From contig JAGTRM010000030.1 of assembly GCA_018261735.1 (NCBI GenBank), forward strand, positions 1-49,099: a stretch of 49,099 nt of DNA, read 5' to 3'. The stretch is from Pseudomonadota bacterium. Lineage in GTDB: Bacteria; Pseudomonadota; Gammaproteobacteria; Burkholderiales; Chitinibacteraceae. The notes under the pieces are model-generated. The model was not told where the DNA came from. It saw only the letters and a list, made by a program, of their open reading frames with translations, and searched no databases. Positions 33,976 through 42,767 of this stretch are shown here, one piece after another. Positions within the stretch are counted from its first letter, which is position 1. Each line of letters begins with the position of its first letter. Both the position numbers and the translations under genes were made by a program.

Positions 33976-34545
33976 ATGAAATTCCTGTTTGATCTCTTTC
34001 CCGTATTGCTCTTTTTTGGCGCCTACTCCATTACCGGCAACATTTTTATTGCAACCGGCACGGCCATCACCGCCACGTTCGCCCAAGTGATCTACAGCTG
34101 GGTCCGTCATCGCCAGGTCGATACGATGCTCTGGGTCAGCCTGGTGCTGATTACCGTATTGGGCGGAGCCACCCTGCTGTTTCACAACAAAACCTTCATT
34201 TACTGGAAGCCCACGGTGCTCTACTGGGTTTTCGCTTTGGCCTTGCTGGGGGGACACTACCTAAAAAGGGTCAATTTGATTGAAAAATTGATGGGAACGC
34301 AGATCTCGCTGCCTGCGCCAATCTGGTACAGGTTACTGCTGGCATGGGTCATATTTTTTCTGGTGCTGGGTGCATTGAACCTGTTCGTGGTTCACCTGGT
34401 CACCTCCCAACAAATCGGCGAAGACATGTGGGTCAAGTTCAAGGTATTTGGCACACTGGTTCTTACGCTGGTATTTGTGGTACTGCAAAGCATTTACCTT
34501 TCCCGATTCATCGAAACGGGAAAAAGTGATGATCACCAGGGCTAA
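33976..34545 (+). CDS. yciB: Septation protein A / YciB
   Basis: A 189-residue inner-membrane protein with five to six helices. It begins MKFLFDLFPVLLFFGAYSITGNIFIATG and contains FHNKTFIYWKPTVLYWVFA, both diagnostic for YciB/IspZ. The family affects cell-envelope synthesis and division and interacts with envelope-assembly proteins. The start at 33976 is set by homology. It heads a yciB-bolA-ppiC gene order common in betaproteobacteria. Confidence 0.92.
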   Translation: MKFLFDLFPVLLFFGAYSITGNIFIATGTAITATFAQVIYSWVRHRQVDTMLWVSLVLITVLGGATLLFHNKTFIYWKPTVLYWVFALALLGGHYLKRVNLIEKLMGTQISLPAPIWYRLLLAWVIFFLVLGALNLFVVHLVTSQQIGEDMWVKFKVFGTLVLTLVFVVLQSIYLSRFIETGKSDDHQG

Positions 34546-34579
34546 CTTAGGCCCCATTCAAATGCGGAATCTCTCTGGT

Positions 34580-34843
34580 ATGATGGAACTAATCGAGGAA
34601 ATTCGGGCCAGACTGGTTCCGCTTGAGGCTCTGGAAATTTCGATCCACGATGACAGCGCCGCGCATGCAGGCCATGCTGGCAACCGTGGCGGAGGGCATA
34701 TTGATTTATTGGTTGTTTCTGCCCGCTTTACCGGAAAACGCTCCGTTGATCGGCACCGCATGGTCTACGCCCTGCTCGCCGACCTGATTCCGCAACACAT
34801 TCATGCGCTCAGCTTGAAAGCTTTCGCACCGGATGAGTTTTGA
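34580..34843 (+). CDS. bolA: BolA family protein
   Basis: An 87-residue protein with the BolA pattern LIEEIRARLVPLEALEISIHDDSAAHAGH ... GHIDLLVVSARFTGKRSVDRHRMVYALL. The His-containing C-terminal helix (IPQHIHALSLKAFAPDEF) is typical. BolA proteins pair with monothiol glutaredoxins to handle iron-sulfur clusters and affect morphology and stress. The start could also be upstream at 34529, overlapping yciB; MMEL at 34580 matches family length. Confidence 0.9.
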   Translation: MMELIEEIRARLVPLEALEISIHDDSAAHAGHAGNRGGGHIDLLVVSARFTGKRSVDRHRMVYALLADLIPQHIHALSLKAFAPDEF

Positions 34844-34875
34844 ACCTGTACAAGTCAAACCCAAGGAAGTTACCC

Positions 34876-35664
34876 ATGCAAAAAAAACGTCTTGCTTTGA
34901 TCCTCTCGGCCGTCATGCTTTCCGCAGCCGCTTTTGCCGCAGATGCCGGCAAGGTAACCACAGTCAATGGCGTGGCCATTCCTGAGACCAAGATCGATTT
35001 CTTCGTCAAGCAACTGGCTGCACGCGGCCAGCAAGATACTCCGGATCTGCGCGCCAAGCTGCGCGAGGACCTGATCCGCAATGAAATCGTGGTGCAGGAA
35101 GCCATGAAGAAGGGCCTGGACAAGGATGCCGAAGTCACCAGCCAGATCGAAATGGCCCGCACCCAGATTCTGTTTGGCGCCTTTATCAATGATTTCCTGA
35201 AGAGCAACCCGGTATCCGAAGCCGCCATGAAGTCGTTTTACGACACCCAGGTCAAGGCTCAATTCTCCGGTAAGGAATATCACGCTCGCCATATCCTGGT
35301 AGCCACCGAAGCAGAAGCCAAAACGATTCTGGCCGACCTGAAGAAGGGCAAGAAATTCGATGATCTGGCCAAGGCCAAGTCTACCGACAAGGGTAGCGGC
35401 GCCAACGGTGGCGATCTGGGCTGGAGCAGCCCGGCTGACTACGTGAAGGAATTTTCCGACGCCATGGTGAAACTGTCCAAGGGCAAGATCACCGATGCAC
35501 CGGTCAAGAGCCAGTTTGGTTTCCATATCATCAAGCTGGAAGATATGCGTGATGCCAAGGGCCCGGCTTATGAAGAAGTAAAAGCTGAAATCCAGAAAGA
35601 ACTGCAAAACCAGATGCTGCAAAAGCTGATCACCGATTTGCGCAGCAAGGCCAAGGTTGAGTAA
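34876..35664 (+). CDS. Periplasmic peptidyl-prolyl isomerase, parvulin (PpiC/SurA type)
   Basis: A 262-residue exported protein with signal peptide MQKKRLALILSAVMLSAAAFA. An N-terminal chaperone-like helical region (about 25-120, PDLRAKLREDLIRNEIVVQEAM) is followed by a parvulin domain (about 135-230: HARHILVATEAEAKTILADLKKG, GDLGWSSPADYVKEF, KSQFGFHIIKLED). It is expected to assist folding of outer-membrane or periplasmic proteins. AAGGAAG precedes the ATG at 34876. It is followed by a strong hairpin terminator. Confidence 0.92.
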   Translation: MQKKRLALILSAVMLSAAAFAADAGKVTTVNGVAIPETKIDFFVKQLAARGQQDTPDLRAKLREDLIRNEIVVQEAMKKGLDKDAEVTSQIEMARTQILFGAFINDFLKSNPVSEAAMKSFYDTQVKAQFSGKEYHARHILVATEAEAKTILADLKKGKKFDDLAKAKSTDKGSGANGGDLGWSSPADYVKEFSDAMVKLSKGKITDAPVKSQFGFHIIKLEDMRDAKGPAYEEVKAEIQKELQNQMLQKLITDLRSKAKVE

Positions 35665-35686
35665 TTTCCCTGGTCTATTGATGATT

Positions 35687-35716
35687 ACATGCGGCCTGCG
35701 GGCCGCATGTTGTTTT
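35687..35716 (+). terminator. Terminator after the parvulin gene
   Basis: ACATGCGGCC (35687-35696) pairs with GGCCGCATGT (35701-35710) across a four-base loop, followed by TGTTTTC. Confidence 0.75.
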
Positions 35717-35732
35717 CTGGAACACCGAAAAG

Positions 35733-36677
35733 ATGACTGTCAAGATTGTTGATGTGGCCGCCGGCATCCTGCTGCAGGCTGATGGCCGCTTTCTGCTGGC
35801 CAGTCGCCCGCCTGGCAAACCTTATGCGGGGTACTGGGAGTTCCCCGGCGGCAAGCTTGAATCCGGTGAAAGCGCAAGGGCGGCGCTGGAACGCGAGCTC
35901 ATGGAAGAACTTGGCATCCGCATCACCACCGCCACGCCGTGGATTGTTCAGACCTTCACCTACCCGCATGCCAGTGTTCGCCTGCACTTTTTCCGCATTA
36001 CGGGCTGGCAGGGCGAACCGCATCCGCACGAAGGCCAGTCTTTCGCCTGGCAAACGCCCGGCGCTCTGAATGTCTCGCCGATCCTGCCCGCCAACGGCCC
36101 CATCCTGCGGGGCTTGATACAACCAACGGTGCTCGCATTTTCCAATGTGGCAGAACTCGGTCAGACTAAATTTCTGCGCCGGCTGGATAACCAACTTGCA
36201 CGGGGTCCATTGCGCCTGATCCTGCGCGAACCCCAACTCGACACCGATGCATTCCGCGCGCTCGCCGAGCAGGTACTGGTGCGAATCCGCCCCAATCACG
36301 GCACCTTGCTGTTGCATAACCAGATCGAACTGGCCCGCGAACTCGGGGCTGGTGGCGTACACCTGCCCGCACGAGAACTTGCGCATCTAGCACAACGTCC
36401 ACGCGGGCTCGACTGGATCGGCGCATCCGTGCACAATCCGGCCGAGCTTGCCGCCGCCGCACGGTTGGGCCTCGACTACGCCGTACTCGGCCACGTTGCC
36501 CCCACGCGCAGCCATCCGGACTCCCAACATCTGGGTTGGGAGTCCTTTGCCGGGATGGTCGGACAGGGATGGCCGTTCCCCGTTTACGCAATCGGCGGCA
36601 TGCAGATGACAGACATCGAACGTTCGCAACAATATGGCGGCCATGGTATCGCCATGCTGCGAGCTTTTTGGGAGTAG
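35733..36677 (+). CDS. MutT Nudix hydrolase fused to a ThiE-like domain
   Basis: A 314-residue fusion. Residues about 5-130 are a MutT-type Nudix domain with the Nudix box GGKLESGESARAALERELMEELGI, expected to hydrolyse 8-oxo-dGTP. Residues about 150-310 form a TIM-barrel like thiamine-phosphate synthase (LLLHNQIELARELGAGGVHLPA, IGASVHNPAELAAAARLGLDYAVLGHVAPTRSHP, GWPFPVYAIGGM). This Nudix-ThiE fusion is frequent in betaproteobacteria. The ThiE part probably lost its classic role, because the phosphate-binding HxxxxD and R residues are only partly kept. Confidence 0.9.
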   Translation: MTVKIVDVAAGILLQADGRFLLASRPPGKPYAGYWEFPGGKLESGESARAALERELMEELGIRITTATPWIVQTFTYPHASVRLHFFRITGWQGEPHPHEGQSFAWQTPGALNVSPILPANGPILRGLIQPTVLAFSNVAELGQTKFLRRLDNQLARGPLRLILREPQLDTDAFRALAEQVLVRIRPNHGTLLLHNQIELARELGAGGVHLPARELAHLAQRPRGLDWIGASVHNPAELAAAARLGLDYAVLGHVAPTRSHPDSQHLGWESFAGMVGQGWPFPVYAIGGMQMTDIERSQQYGGHGIAMLRAFWE

Positions 36678-36682
36678 TAACC

Positions 36683-37150
36683 ATGCAACTCAAGAAAGTG
36701 AATCTCTTCGCCAACAACAAGCCCATGCGCTACAGCGCAATTGCCCTGGTTGTCGCCATTCTGGGCGCCATCATCGTGGCCAACCGGACGGGCTGGTCCA
36801 ATCATTGGTTCGGAAATATCAAAACGGAAACCACCATTGACTGCCCGGAACTGGAAAAAGGCTGCGCCTTCAACCTCAACGGCAAACCGTTCAGGATCAA
36901 AAGCGATATTCCCCTGGAACCCGGCAAACCCTTCTTGCTGGATATCGAAGGGGAAATCGTCAGCGCGCGCGCTTTCTGGCGCATGGTCGAGATGGACATG
37001 GGGCCGAACAATTATCGGCTCGAGCATATTGCCGGACAGCGCTGGCAGGCCAAGGTAACTCTCCCCCCCTGCCCGCACGGCGGCAAAGACTGGCAGCTGC
37101 ACCTGGAATTGAACGCGAGAGCCGCAGACATCAACACCCGGGTACGTTGA
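36683..37150 (+). CDS. Single-pass membrane protein of unknown function
   Basis: A 155-residue protein with one N-terminal transmembrane helix (SAIALVVAILGAIIVANRTG at about 18-37) and a soluble, probably periplasmic domain. That domain has a Cys pair (DCPELEKGCAFNLNGKPF) and a C-terminal ETxxIDC-like beta-rich region. I recognise no family. GGGAGTAG precedes the ATG at 36683, only five bases after the Nudix-ThiE stop, so they are co-transcribed. Confidence 0.78.
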   Translation: MQLKKVNLFANNKPMRYSAIALVVAILGAIIVANRTGWSNHWFGNIKTETTIDCPELEKGCAFNLNGKPFRIKSDIPLEPGKPFLLDIEGEIVSARAFWRMVEMDMGPNNYRLEHIAGQRWQAKVTLPPCPHGGKDWQLHLELNARAADINTRVR

Positions 37151-37167
37151 TCCCGTCAAGCCTCATT

Positions 37168-37198
37168 AAAAAGCCCGCGGCTGTAACGCGGGCTTTTT
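37168..37198. terminator. Bidirectional terminator between the membrane protein and feoB
   Basis: AAAAAGCCCGCG (37168-37179) pairs with CGCGGGCTTTTT (37187-37198), with A and T runs on both sides, so it serves both converging transcripts. Confidence 0.9.
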
Positions 37199-37220
37199 AA
37201 TTCATTACAGCAAGCAGGCA

Positions 37221-38987
37221 TCAGAATCCCAAGGCCCGGGCCCCTTGGTAAAACACGAACGATACCACCCAGGCGACGCTCAGCGACCACAGCACCGAGA
37301 AGGAAGTAAACGTCAAGCTTTTCGATTCCTTGCGCACGGTAGCAATCGCAGAGACACAAGGGATATAAATCAGGGTGAACAGCATGAAGCTGTAGGCCGA
37401 TACGCCATCGAGCGTATTGGCCAGATGCGTGGCCAGATCAGCGCCTTCATGCCCGACAATGACCGACAACGCGCCCAGCACAATCTCCTTGGCCACGAAA
37501 CCAAACAACAAGGCAATGGAAAGCTCGGCCTGGATACCGATGGGCGACAGCACCGGCTGGAAAAAGTCCGCAATGATGCCGGCCAGACTGGCCTGCTCGC
37601 TCGGATAGTGCGTGAGCACCCACACCAGCGCCACACCTGTCACGATCATGGTCGAAGCCAGTTTCAGGAATTCGCGGGTTTCACCCCAGCCACGGTTCCA
37701 GACATGGCCCGCCACCGGCAAGCGGTACGGCGGCAATTCCAGCGCAAACGGTTCGCGCGAGGGGAAATGCTTGCGAAAGACCAGCGCCGACCCCATCGCA
37801 ATCGCGATACTGGCCAGATAAAGCGAAAGCAATACCCACGGCGCGCGGGTCGGGCTGAACAATGCACCCGACAGGAACAGGAAAATCTGCAGCCGCGCCG
37901 AACAGAGTGAAAATGGGATGATCAGCATGGTCAGCAACCGCGCCTTGTAATCGCGGATCACCCGCGTCCCCATCAAGGCCGGCACATTGCAGCCGAAGCC
38001 CATCATCAGCATCACAAAACCGCGGCCATCGAGCCCAATGCGGCTCATCAGACCATCCATCATGAACGCCGCGCGCGAGAAATAGCCCGAATCCTCGATG
38101 ACCGCCATCAGGCTGAAAAACAGGAAAATGATCGGCGCAAAAGTCAGCACCGTCGTCACGCCGTCAAACACGCCATCGACCAAGAAACCGGACAGGAATC
38201 CTGGCCAATTTTGGGCCAATGGCGCCAACACAGCCGATTTGACCGTGCCGAGCAGATATTCCAGGCCATCCTGCAGCGGGCTGCCAATGGCATAGGTCAG
38301 CTGGAACAGGCAGAACATCATCACAATGAAGATCGGCAACCCCGCCAACGGGTGCAGTACCCAGCGGTCGAGCTTTTCCGTCGGCCCGGCCGGCAGTGTC
38401 GGTGGGCGGCTGACAAAGCGCGCGAACAGATCGGCCTCGGCCGCATGCCAGTCGGCATTGGCGGTCAGTCCGGAAAAATCAACGCGATGCGGCCGGCTGT
38501 CTCTCAGGTAGGCCGCAAGGCGCTTGTTGAATTCCGGCATGCCCTCGCCGTGCTTGGCGCAGACTGCATACACCGGACAGGCCAGCTCGGCCGACAAGCC
38601 TTCCAGGTCGATGCGGATGCCTGCGGCACGCGCCTCATCGGCCATGTTGAGCAGCACGACCAGCGACACTCCCAGCGCCTTGAGTTGCAGGGCCAACGCC
38701 AGCTGGCGGTCCAGCTGCATGGCATTGAGCACCAGTACCACGGCATCGAGATCGGTTTCAGCCAGAAAAGCGTGTGCCAGGCGTTCATCTTCCGCGCCGC
38801 CTTCCAGATCGTAGATACCGGGCAAATCGGCGACGTGCACCATGAAACTGCCCAGCAGAATCTTGCCGGTGGTGATATCCACCGTCAGCCCGGGCCAGTT
38901 GGCCACGCGGGCCGTGCCACCGGTCAAACGGTTAAACAGGGTGGACTTGCCGGTATTGGGCATGCCCACCAATGCGATTTTTTTCAT
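37221..38987 (-). CDS. feoB: Ferrous iron transporter FeoB
   Basis: A 588-residue protein. The N-terminal GTPase has G1 GMPNTGKS (residues 8-15), G3 DLPGIYDL, and a NxxD-type element (NMADEARAAG). About eight transmembrane helices follow, including the conserved nucleoside-transporter-gate motif GCNVPALMGTR. It imports Fe2+ across the inner membrane. It is shorter than E. coli FeoB (773), the common short form. It overlaps the feoA transcript and shares its Fur-controlled promoter. Confidence 0.95.
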   Translation of the reverse strand: MKKIALVGMPNTGKSTLFNRLTGGTARVANWPGLTVDITTGKILLGSFMVHVADLPGIYDLEGGAEDERLAHAFLAETDLDAVVLVLNAMQLDRQLALALQLKALGVSLVVLLNMADEARAAGIRIDLEGLSAELACPVYAVCAKHGEGMPEFNKRLAAYLRDSRPHRVDFSGLTANADWHAAEADLFARFVSRPPTLPAGPTEKLDRWVLHPLAGLPIFIVMMFCLFQLTYAIGSPLQDGLEYLLGTVKSAVLAPLAQNWPGFLSGFLVDGVFDGVTTVLTFAPIIFLFFSLMAVIEDSGYFSRAAFMMDGLMSRIGLDGRGFVMLMMGFGCNVPALMGTRVIRDYKARLLTMLIIPFSLCSARLQIFLFLSGALFSPTRAPWVLLSLYLASIAIAMGSALVFRKHFPSREPFALELPPYRLPVAGHVWNRGWGETREFLKLASTMIVTGVALVWVLTHYPSEQASLAGIIADFFQPVLSPIGIQAELSIALLFGFVAKEIVLGALSVIVGHEGADLATHLANTLDGVSAYSFMLFTLIYIPCVSAIATVRKESKSLTFTSFSVLWSLSVAWVVSFVFYQGARALGF

Positions 38988-39000
38988 TTGGGATCAAGCT

Positions 39001-39243
39001 TTAGCTGTGCAGAATTTCAACATCGATCAGGTGGGCAGCATCATGGCGCAGCATGAATTCAGTCGCCCCCACCCTTACTTGCAAGGGGCCGGCAAACCAG
39101 CCACGACGGATCACCATAATCTCGCGATCCGGCCGCAAGCCAAGTGCGACAAGTCGTTGCCCAAGTTCTGCATTGACACGCAGATTGCAAATGCGCGCGA
39201 GTTGGTGAAGGGATAAATCAGCGAGCGTAGGCATACACTTCAT
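39001..39243 (-). CDS. feoA: FeoA, accessory protein of ferrous iron uptake
   Basis: An 80-residue SH3-like FeoA protein (LSLHQLARICNLRVNAELGQRLVALGLRPDREIMVIRRGWFAGPLQVRVGATEFMLR). It supports FeoB assembly or activity. It lies 13 bases upstream of feoB. Either the ATG at 39243 or an in-frame ATG at 39234 could be the start. The Fur box directly before it leaves a leader of only about 15-25 bases. Confidence 0.93.
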   Translation of the reverse strand: MKCMPTLADLSLHQLARICNLRVNAELGQRLVALGLRPDREIMVIRRGWFAGPLQVRVGATEFMLRHDAAHLIDVEILHS

Positions 39244-39244
39244 T

Positions 39245-39259
39245 TGATAATTGTTCTCA
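39245..39259 (-). promoter_or_regulatory. Fur box at the feoAB promoter
   Basis: TGATAATTGTTCTCA matches the 7-1-7 Fur consensus TGATAATnATTATCA at 12 of 14 positions. Upstream on the minus strand, TTGACT (39288-39293) and GATCAT (39265-39270) with a 17-base spacer form a plausible promoter whose start would lie inside the box. Iron-dependent repression is expected. Confidence 0.75.
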
Positions 39260-39400
39260 TTTGAATGATCTTGTAAATCAGGGACTGAGTCAATGGCGCC
39301 GGCCCGATCCTTTGATCGGGGTCATAAACCATGTCATCAAAATGGATTTCCCGCATACCCGCACGGACGCGCCGTCAGCCTTATGCCATCAAGCTGTCAA

Positions 39401-40207
39401 TTATCTGGAAAATGGAAACATCGTCCGTGGTGTCACGCCAAACACGTGCCGGAAGACGGCGATGAAGGCCGAGGTCGATTCATAACCGGAATCCAGCGCC
39501 ACCCTGGTCACCGATTTGCCCCGCTCCAACGCGCCCAGCGCCAGGAGCAAACGCAAGCGCAGGCGCCATTGACCAAAGCTCATCCCGGTTTCTTGCTGAA
39601 ACAGCCGGGCCAGCGATCGGGCAGACAAGCCCAGTACGCCGCCCCACTCGTCCAGGGTGCGGCGGTCGTCCGGATGCGTCTGCAATCCGGCGCATAGCTG
39701 TTGCAGACGCAGATCACGCGGCAGAGGCAAATTCAGCTCCAGCTCCTCCAGTCCCTGCAGTTCATCGAACAAGACGGCAACCAGCCGGCCGGCAGCACCC
39801 GCCTCATCGTACTCCGCCGGAAAACGGCTCAAGGCCACGATCAATTCGCGCAACAACGGCGTAACCGCCAGCACCCGGCAAGTCGGGGGCACCATTTGCA
39901 GCGCGGATTCTGAAATATACAGGCTACGCATTTCTGTCGGCGTGGACGTCGTGACCACATGCTCGACTCCGGCAGGCACCCAGATCGCTCTTTGCGGCGG
40001 TGCCATGAAGCTCGCCTGCAAGGTGCGCACTTCCAGCACACCACTCAGCGCGTAGGAAAATTGCGCCCATTCATGGGCATGCAGGCGGGTATGCGACCCG
40101 GCAGGCAGCGATTCTGCGCGACTCAGTACCGGGCGCGGCAACGCCGTCAATGCCGGAATGCTGCGCTCAATCGAACCAGGGCGACCAGAATGTCTGTTTT
40201 CAGCCAT
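39401..40207 (-). CDS. AraC-family transcription regulator with cupin sensor
   Basis: A 268-residue regulator. The N-terminal cupin has the HxH pattern RLHAHEWAQFSYALSG (about residues 40-60), and two C-terminal AraC HTH motifs follow (LSARSLARLFQQETGMSFGQW, VTRVALDSGYESTSAFIAVFR), with the terminal GVTPRTMF. It is divergent from an SBF-type transporter gene with about 77 bases between the starts, so it probably controls it. The effector is unknown. The start at 40207 is preferred over 40246. Confidence 0.88.
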   Translation of the reverse strand: MAENRHSGRPGSIERSIPALTALPRPVLSRAESLPAGSHTRLHAHEWAQFSYALSGVLEVRTLQASFMAPPQRAIWVPAGVEHVVTTSTPTEMRSLYISESALQMVPPTCRVLAVTPLLRELIVALSRFPAEYDEAGAAGRLVAVLFDELQGLEELELNLPLPRDLRLQQLCAGLQTHPDDRRTLDEWGGVLGLSARSLARLFQQETGMSFGQWRLRLRLLLALGALERGKSVTRVALDSGYESTSAFIAVFRHVFGVTPRTMFPFSR

Positions 40208-40284
40208 ATTCTTTCTTTTTGTCGACAGACAGATAAATGCAAGCATTTTACCGTTAACGCCATTCCTTCATTGGCGATTTGATC

Positions 40285-41265
40285 ATGCATGAATATTTTT
40301 CCCGCCTCTGGCGCGACTGGTTCCTGCTGGGAATGTTCGGCGCAGTGATTCTGGCCTCTTTCGCCCCCAGGATCGGGCAAAGCGGCGGCTTGTTGCATGC
40401 GGAAACACTCTCCGACTGGGGCATCTTTGCCATTTTCTTTCTGCACGGCATCAGTCTTTCCACGGAAAAGCTCAAGCAGGGGTTGCTGCGCTGGCAGGTT
40501 CACCTGCTGGTGCAAATCTTCACTTTTGCTGTTTTCCCGCTGCTCTGGCTGGCATTCGACCTGCTCGCCGGCCGCTGGATCCCGCTTGATCTGATGCTGG
40601 GATTTTTCTATCTGTGCGCCCTGCCTTCGACCATTTCCTCCTCGGTCGCGATGACTTCTGCGGCACGCGGCAACGTGCCGGCCGCCATCTTCAACGCCAC
40701 GCTCTCGACCCTGCTCGGCATTTTCCTGACACCGCTCCTGATCAGCCTGGTCGCCAGCCACAGCGGTGGCGGACTCGCCTTGGGCGATGCGATGCTCAAT
40801 ATCGCCAAACTGCTGCTCTTGCCGTTTGTGCTCGGTCAGTTGCTGCGCCCGTTTTTCGGCACTTGGTTCGCACGCTGGAAGCCCTGGACCAGCGTCTTCG
40901 ACCGCGCCGTGATCCTGCTGCTGGTTCTGGTGTCCTTCAGCGATTCAGTCGCGGCGGGGCTCTGGCAACGTCACGGGTTGGGCCTGATCCTGCTGACCAT
41001 TGCCGGCGCGGCACTGTTTCTGGTCACCGTTCTGCTCCTCACTCGCCTGGCAGCGCGCCGGCTCGGCCTGAATGTGGAAGATGAAATCGTTGCCGTGTTC
41101 TGCGGCTCGAAAAAAACGCTCGCCTCGGGCGTGCCGATGGCCAAGCTGCTCTTCGGCGCCCACCCCGCGCTTGGCGTGATCGTGCTGCCGATCATGTTCT
41201 ACCACCAGTTGCAGCTGTTCGTATGTGCCATCCTGGCGCGCCGCTACGCCACACGCGCGCAATAA
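40285..41265 (+). CDS. Bile acid:sodium symporter family transporter (SBF-like)
   Basis: A 326-residue integral membrane protein with about nine helices. Family features are FFLHGISLSTEKLKQG near residue 55 and ALPSTISSSVAMTSAARGNVPAAIFNATLS near 110-140. CGSKKTLASGVPMAKLLF in the second half is the crossing region of the SBF fold. Relatives transport organic anions or act as sodium-coupled carriers. The divergent AraC regulator suggests induction by its substrate. A strong terminator follows. Confidence 0.87.
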   Translation: MHEYFSRLWRDWFLLGMFGAVILASFAPRIGQSGGLLHAETLSDWGIFAIFFLHGISLSTEKLKQGLLRWQVHLLVQIFTFAVFPLLWLAFDLLAGRWIPLDLMLGFFYLCALPSTISSSVAMTSAARGNVPAAIFNATLSTLLGIFLTPLLISLVASHSGGGLALGDAMLNIAKLLLLPFVLGQLLRPFFGTWFARWKPWTSVFDRAVILLLVLVSFSDSVAAGLWQRHGLGLILLTIAGAALFLVTVLLLTRLAARRLGLNVEDEIVAVFCGSKKTLASGVPMAKLLFGAHPALGVIVLPIMFYHQLQLFVCAILARRYATRAQ

Positions 41266-41297
41266 AAAACGCCGGCGGAGTTCATCCGCCGGCGTTT
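41264..41297. terminator. Bidirectional terminator between the transporter and purD
   Basis: AACGCCGGCGGA (41268-41279) pairs with TCCGCCGGCGTT (41285-41296), flanked by an A run on the left and a T-rich end on the right. Confidence 0.85.
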
Positions 41298-41311
41298 GTA
41301 ACTACAACCAC

Positions 41312-42589
41312 TCAATCCTTGCGACTGATCGCCCGCCAGCCAATATCACGGCGATATTGCATGCCATCGAAACGGATGTTGTCCAGGATCTCATAGGCGC
41401 GTTTCTGCGCCGCTTTGAAATTCTCGCCAAAGGCCGTCACGCACAGCACGCGCCCACCGGCGGTGACCGGTTTGCCCTCGCCATTCAGGCTGGTACCGGC
41501 ATGGAACACATGGCCGTCGTCCAGCGTGCCCGGCAATCCGGTAATCACATCGCCCTTGCGCGGTGTTTCAGGATAATTGGCCGCCGCCATCACCACGCCT
41601 AGCGCCGCACGGCGATCCCATTCGGCTTCAACCTGGTCGAGCTTGCCATCAATGCCCGCCTCCAGCAGCGCCACGAAATCGGATTTCAGGCGCAGCATAA
41701 TCGGCTGGGTTTCAGGATCGCCAAAGCGGCAGTTGAACTCGATCACCTTCGGTGCGCCGGTCTCGTCGATCATCAGACCGGCATAGAGGAAACCGGTATA
41801 GGTGGTTCCATCCTTCTTCATGCCTTCCACGGTCGGCATGATGATTTCACGCATCACGCGCGCATGGATTTGCGGCGTGACGACCGGTGCCGGGCTGTAT
41901 GCGCCCATGCCGCCGGTATTCGGACCGAGATCCGCGTCCAGCAAACGCTTGTGGTCTTGCGAAGTGGCCATCGGCAGCACGTTGTGGCCATCGACCATGA
42001 CGATGAAGCTCGCTTCTTCGCCGGCCAGGAATTCCTCAACCACCACGCGTGCACCGGCATCACCGAAGCGGTTGCCTTCGAGCATGTCGTCGATCGCGGC
42101 ATGCGCCTCATCCAGCGTCATCGCAACGATTACGCCCTTGCCCGCGGCCAGGCCATCGGCCTTGATCACGATCGGCGCGCCATTGGCATCGATGTAGGCA
42201 TGTGCCTGCTTGGCATCGGCAAAGGTCTGGTACTTGGCAGTCGGGATATGGTGCTTGGCGAGAAAATCCTTGGCAAAACCCTTGGACCATTCAAGCTGCG
42301 CAGCCGCACGGGTCGGTCCGAAAATACGCAAACCCGCAGCGCGGAACGCATCGACAATCCCTTGCGACAACGGCGCTTCCGGGCCAACCACGGTCAGCGC
42401 AACATTTTCGCGCCGGACGAATTCGATCAATTCCGGGATGGCGGTGATGTCAACATTGGTCAGCCCCGGTTCCAGCGCGGTACCGGCATTGCCCGGCGCG
42501 ACAAAAACCTTGCCCGAACGCGGCGATTGCAAAATCTTCCAGGCCAGCGCGTGTTCGCGGCCGCCAGAACCCACAACAAGAATATTCAT
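41312..42589 (-). CDS. purD: Phosphoribosylamine-glycine ligase PurD
   Basis: A 425-residue ATP-grasp enzyme with the PurD start MNILVVGSGGREHALAWKI and the GPTRAAAQLEWSKGFAKDFL and GLAAGKGVIVAMT motifs. It also has the GDPETQPIMLRL segment and FHAGTSLN. It makes glycinamide ribonucleotide in purine synthesis. It is preceded on the same strand by purH, with 178 bases between. The start at 42589 follows CAGGGTC. Confidence 0.95.
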   Translation of the reverse strand: MNILVVGSGGREHALAWKILQSPRSGKVFVAPGNAGTALEPGLTNVDITAIPELIEFVRRENVALTVVGPEAPLSQGIVDAFRAAGLRIFGPTRAAAQLEWSKGFAKDFLAKHHIPTAKYQTFADAKQAHAYIDANGAPIVIKADGLAAGKGVIVAMTLDEAHAAIDDMLEGNRFGDAGARVVVEEFLAGEEASFIVMVDGHNVLPMATSQDHKRLLDADLGPNTGGMGAYSPAPVVTPQIHARVMREIIMPTVEGMKKDGTTYTGFLYAGLMIDETGAPKVIEFNCRFGDPETQPIMLRLKSDFVALLEAGIDGKLDQVEAEWDRRAALGVVMAAANYPETPRKGDVITGLPGTLDDGHVFHAGTSLNGEGKPVTAGGRVLCVTAFGENFKAAQKRAYEILDNIRFDGMQYRRDIGWRAISRKD

Positions 42590-42600
42590 GACCAGACCCT

Positions 42601-42643
42601 GAATTGGATGGACTCGGATGAATTGGATGGACTCAGAGAGTCC
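42601..42643. repeat. Short tandem repeat and palindrome between purH and purD
   Basis: GAATTGGATGGACTC occurs at 42601-42615 and again at 42620-42634 (period 19). The second copy continues into a perfect palindrome GGACTC-AGA-GAGTCC at 42629-42643. It lies in the leader of purD and might form a regulatory hairpin; nothing more can be said. Confidence 0.5.
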
Positions 42644-42767
42644 GTCTTTTAAAATCAAAACTCAAACAGGGAGCGAGCACCTCGTGGACACAAAGCCAGC
42701 GGCGACGTGTACATTTAGGTACACGAGCCGCGCAGCGACAAAGTCCACGAAGATGCGCAGCCCCTGT

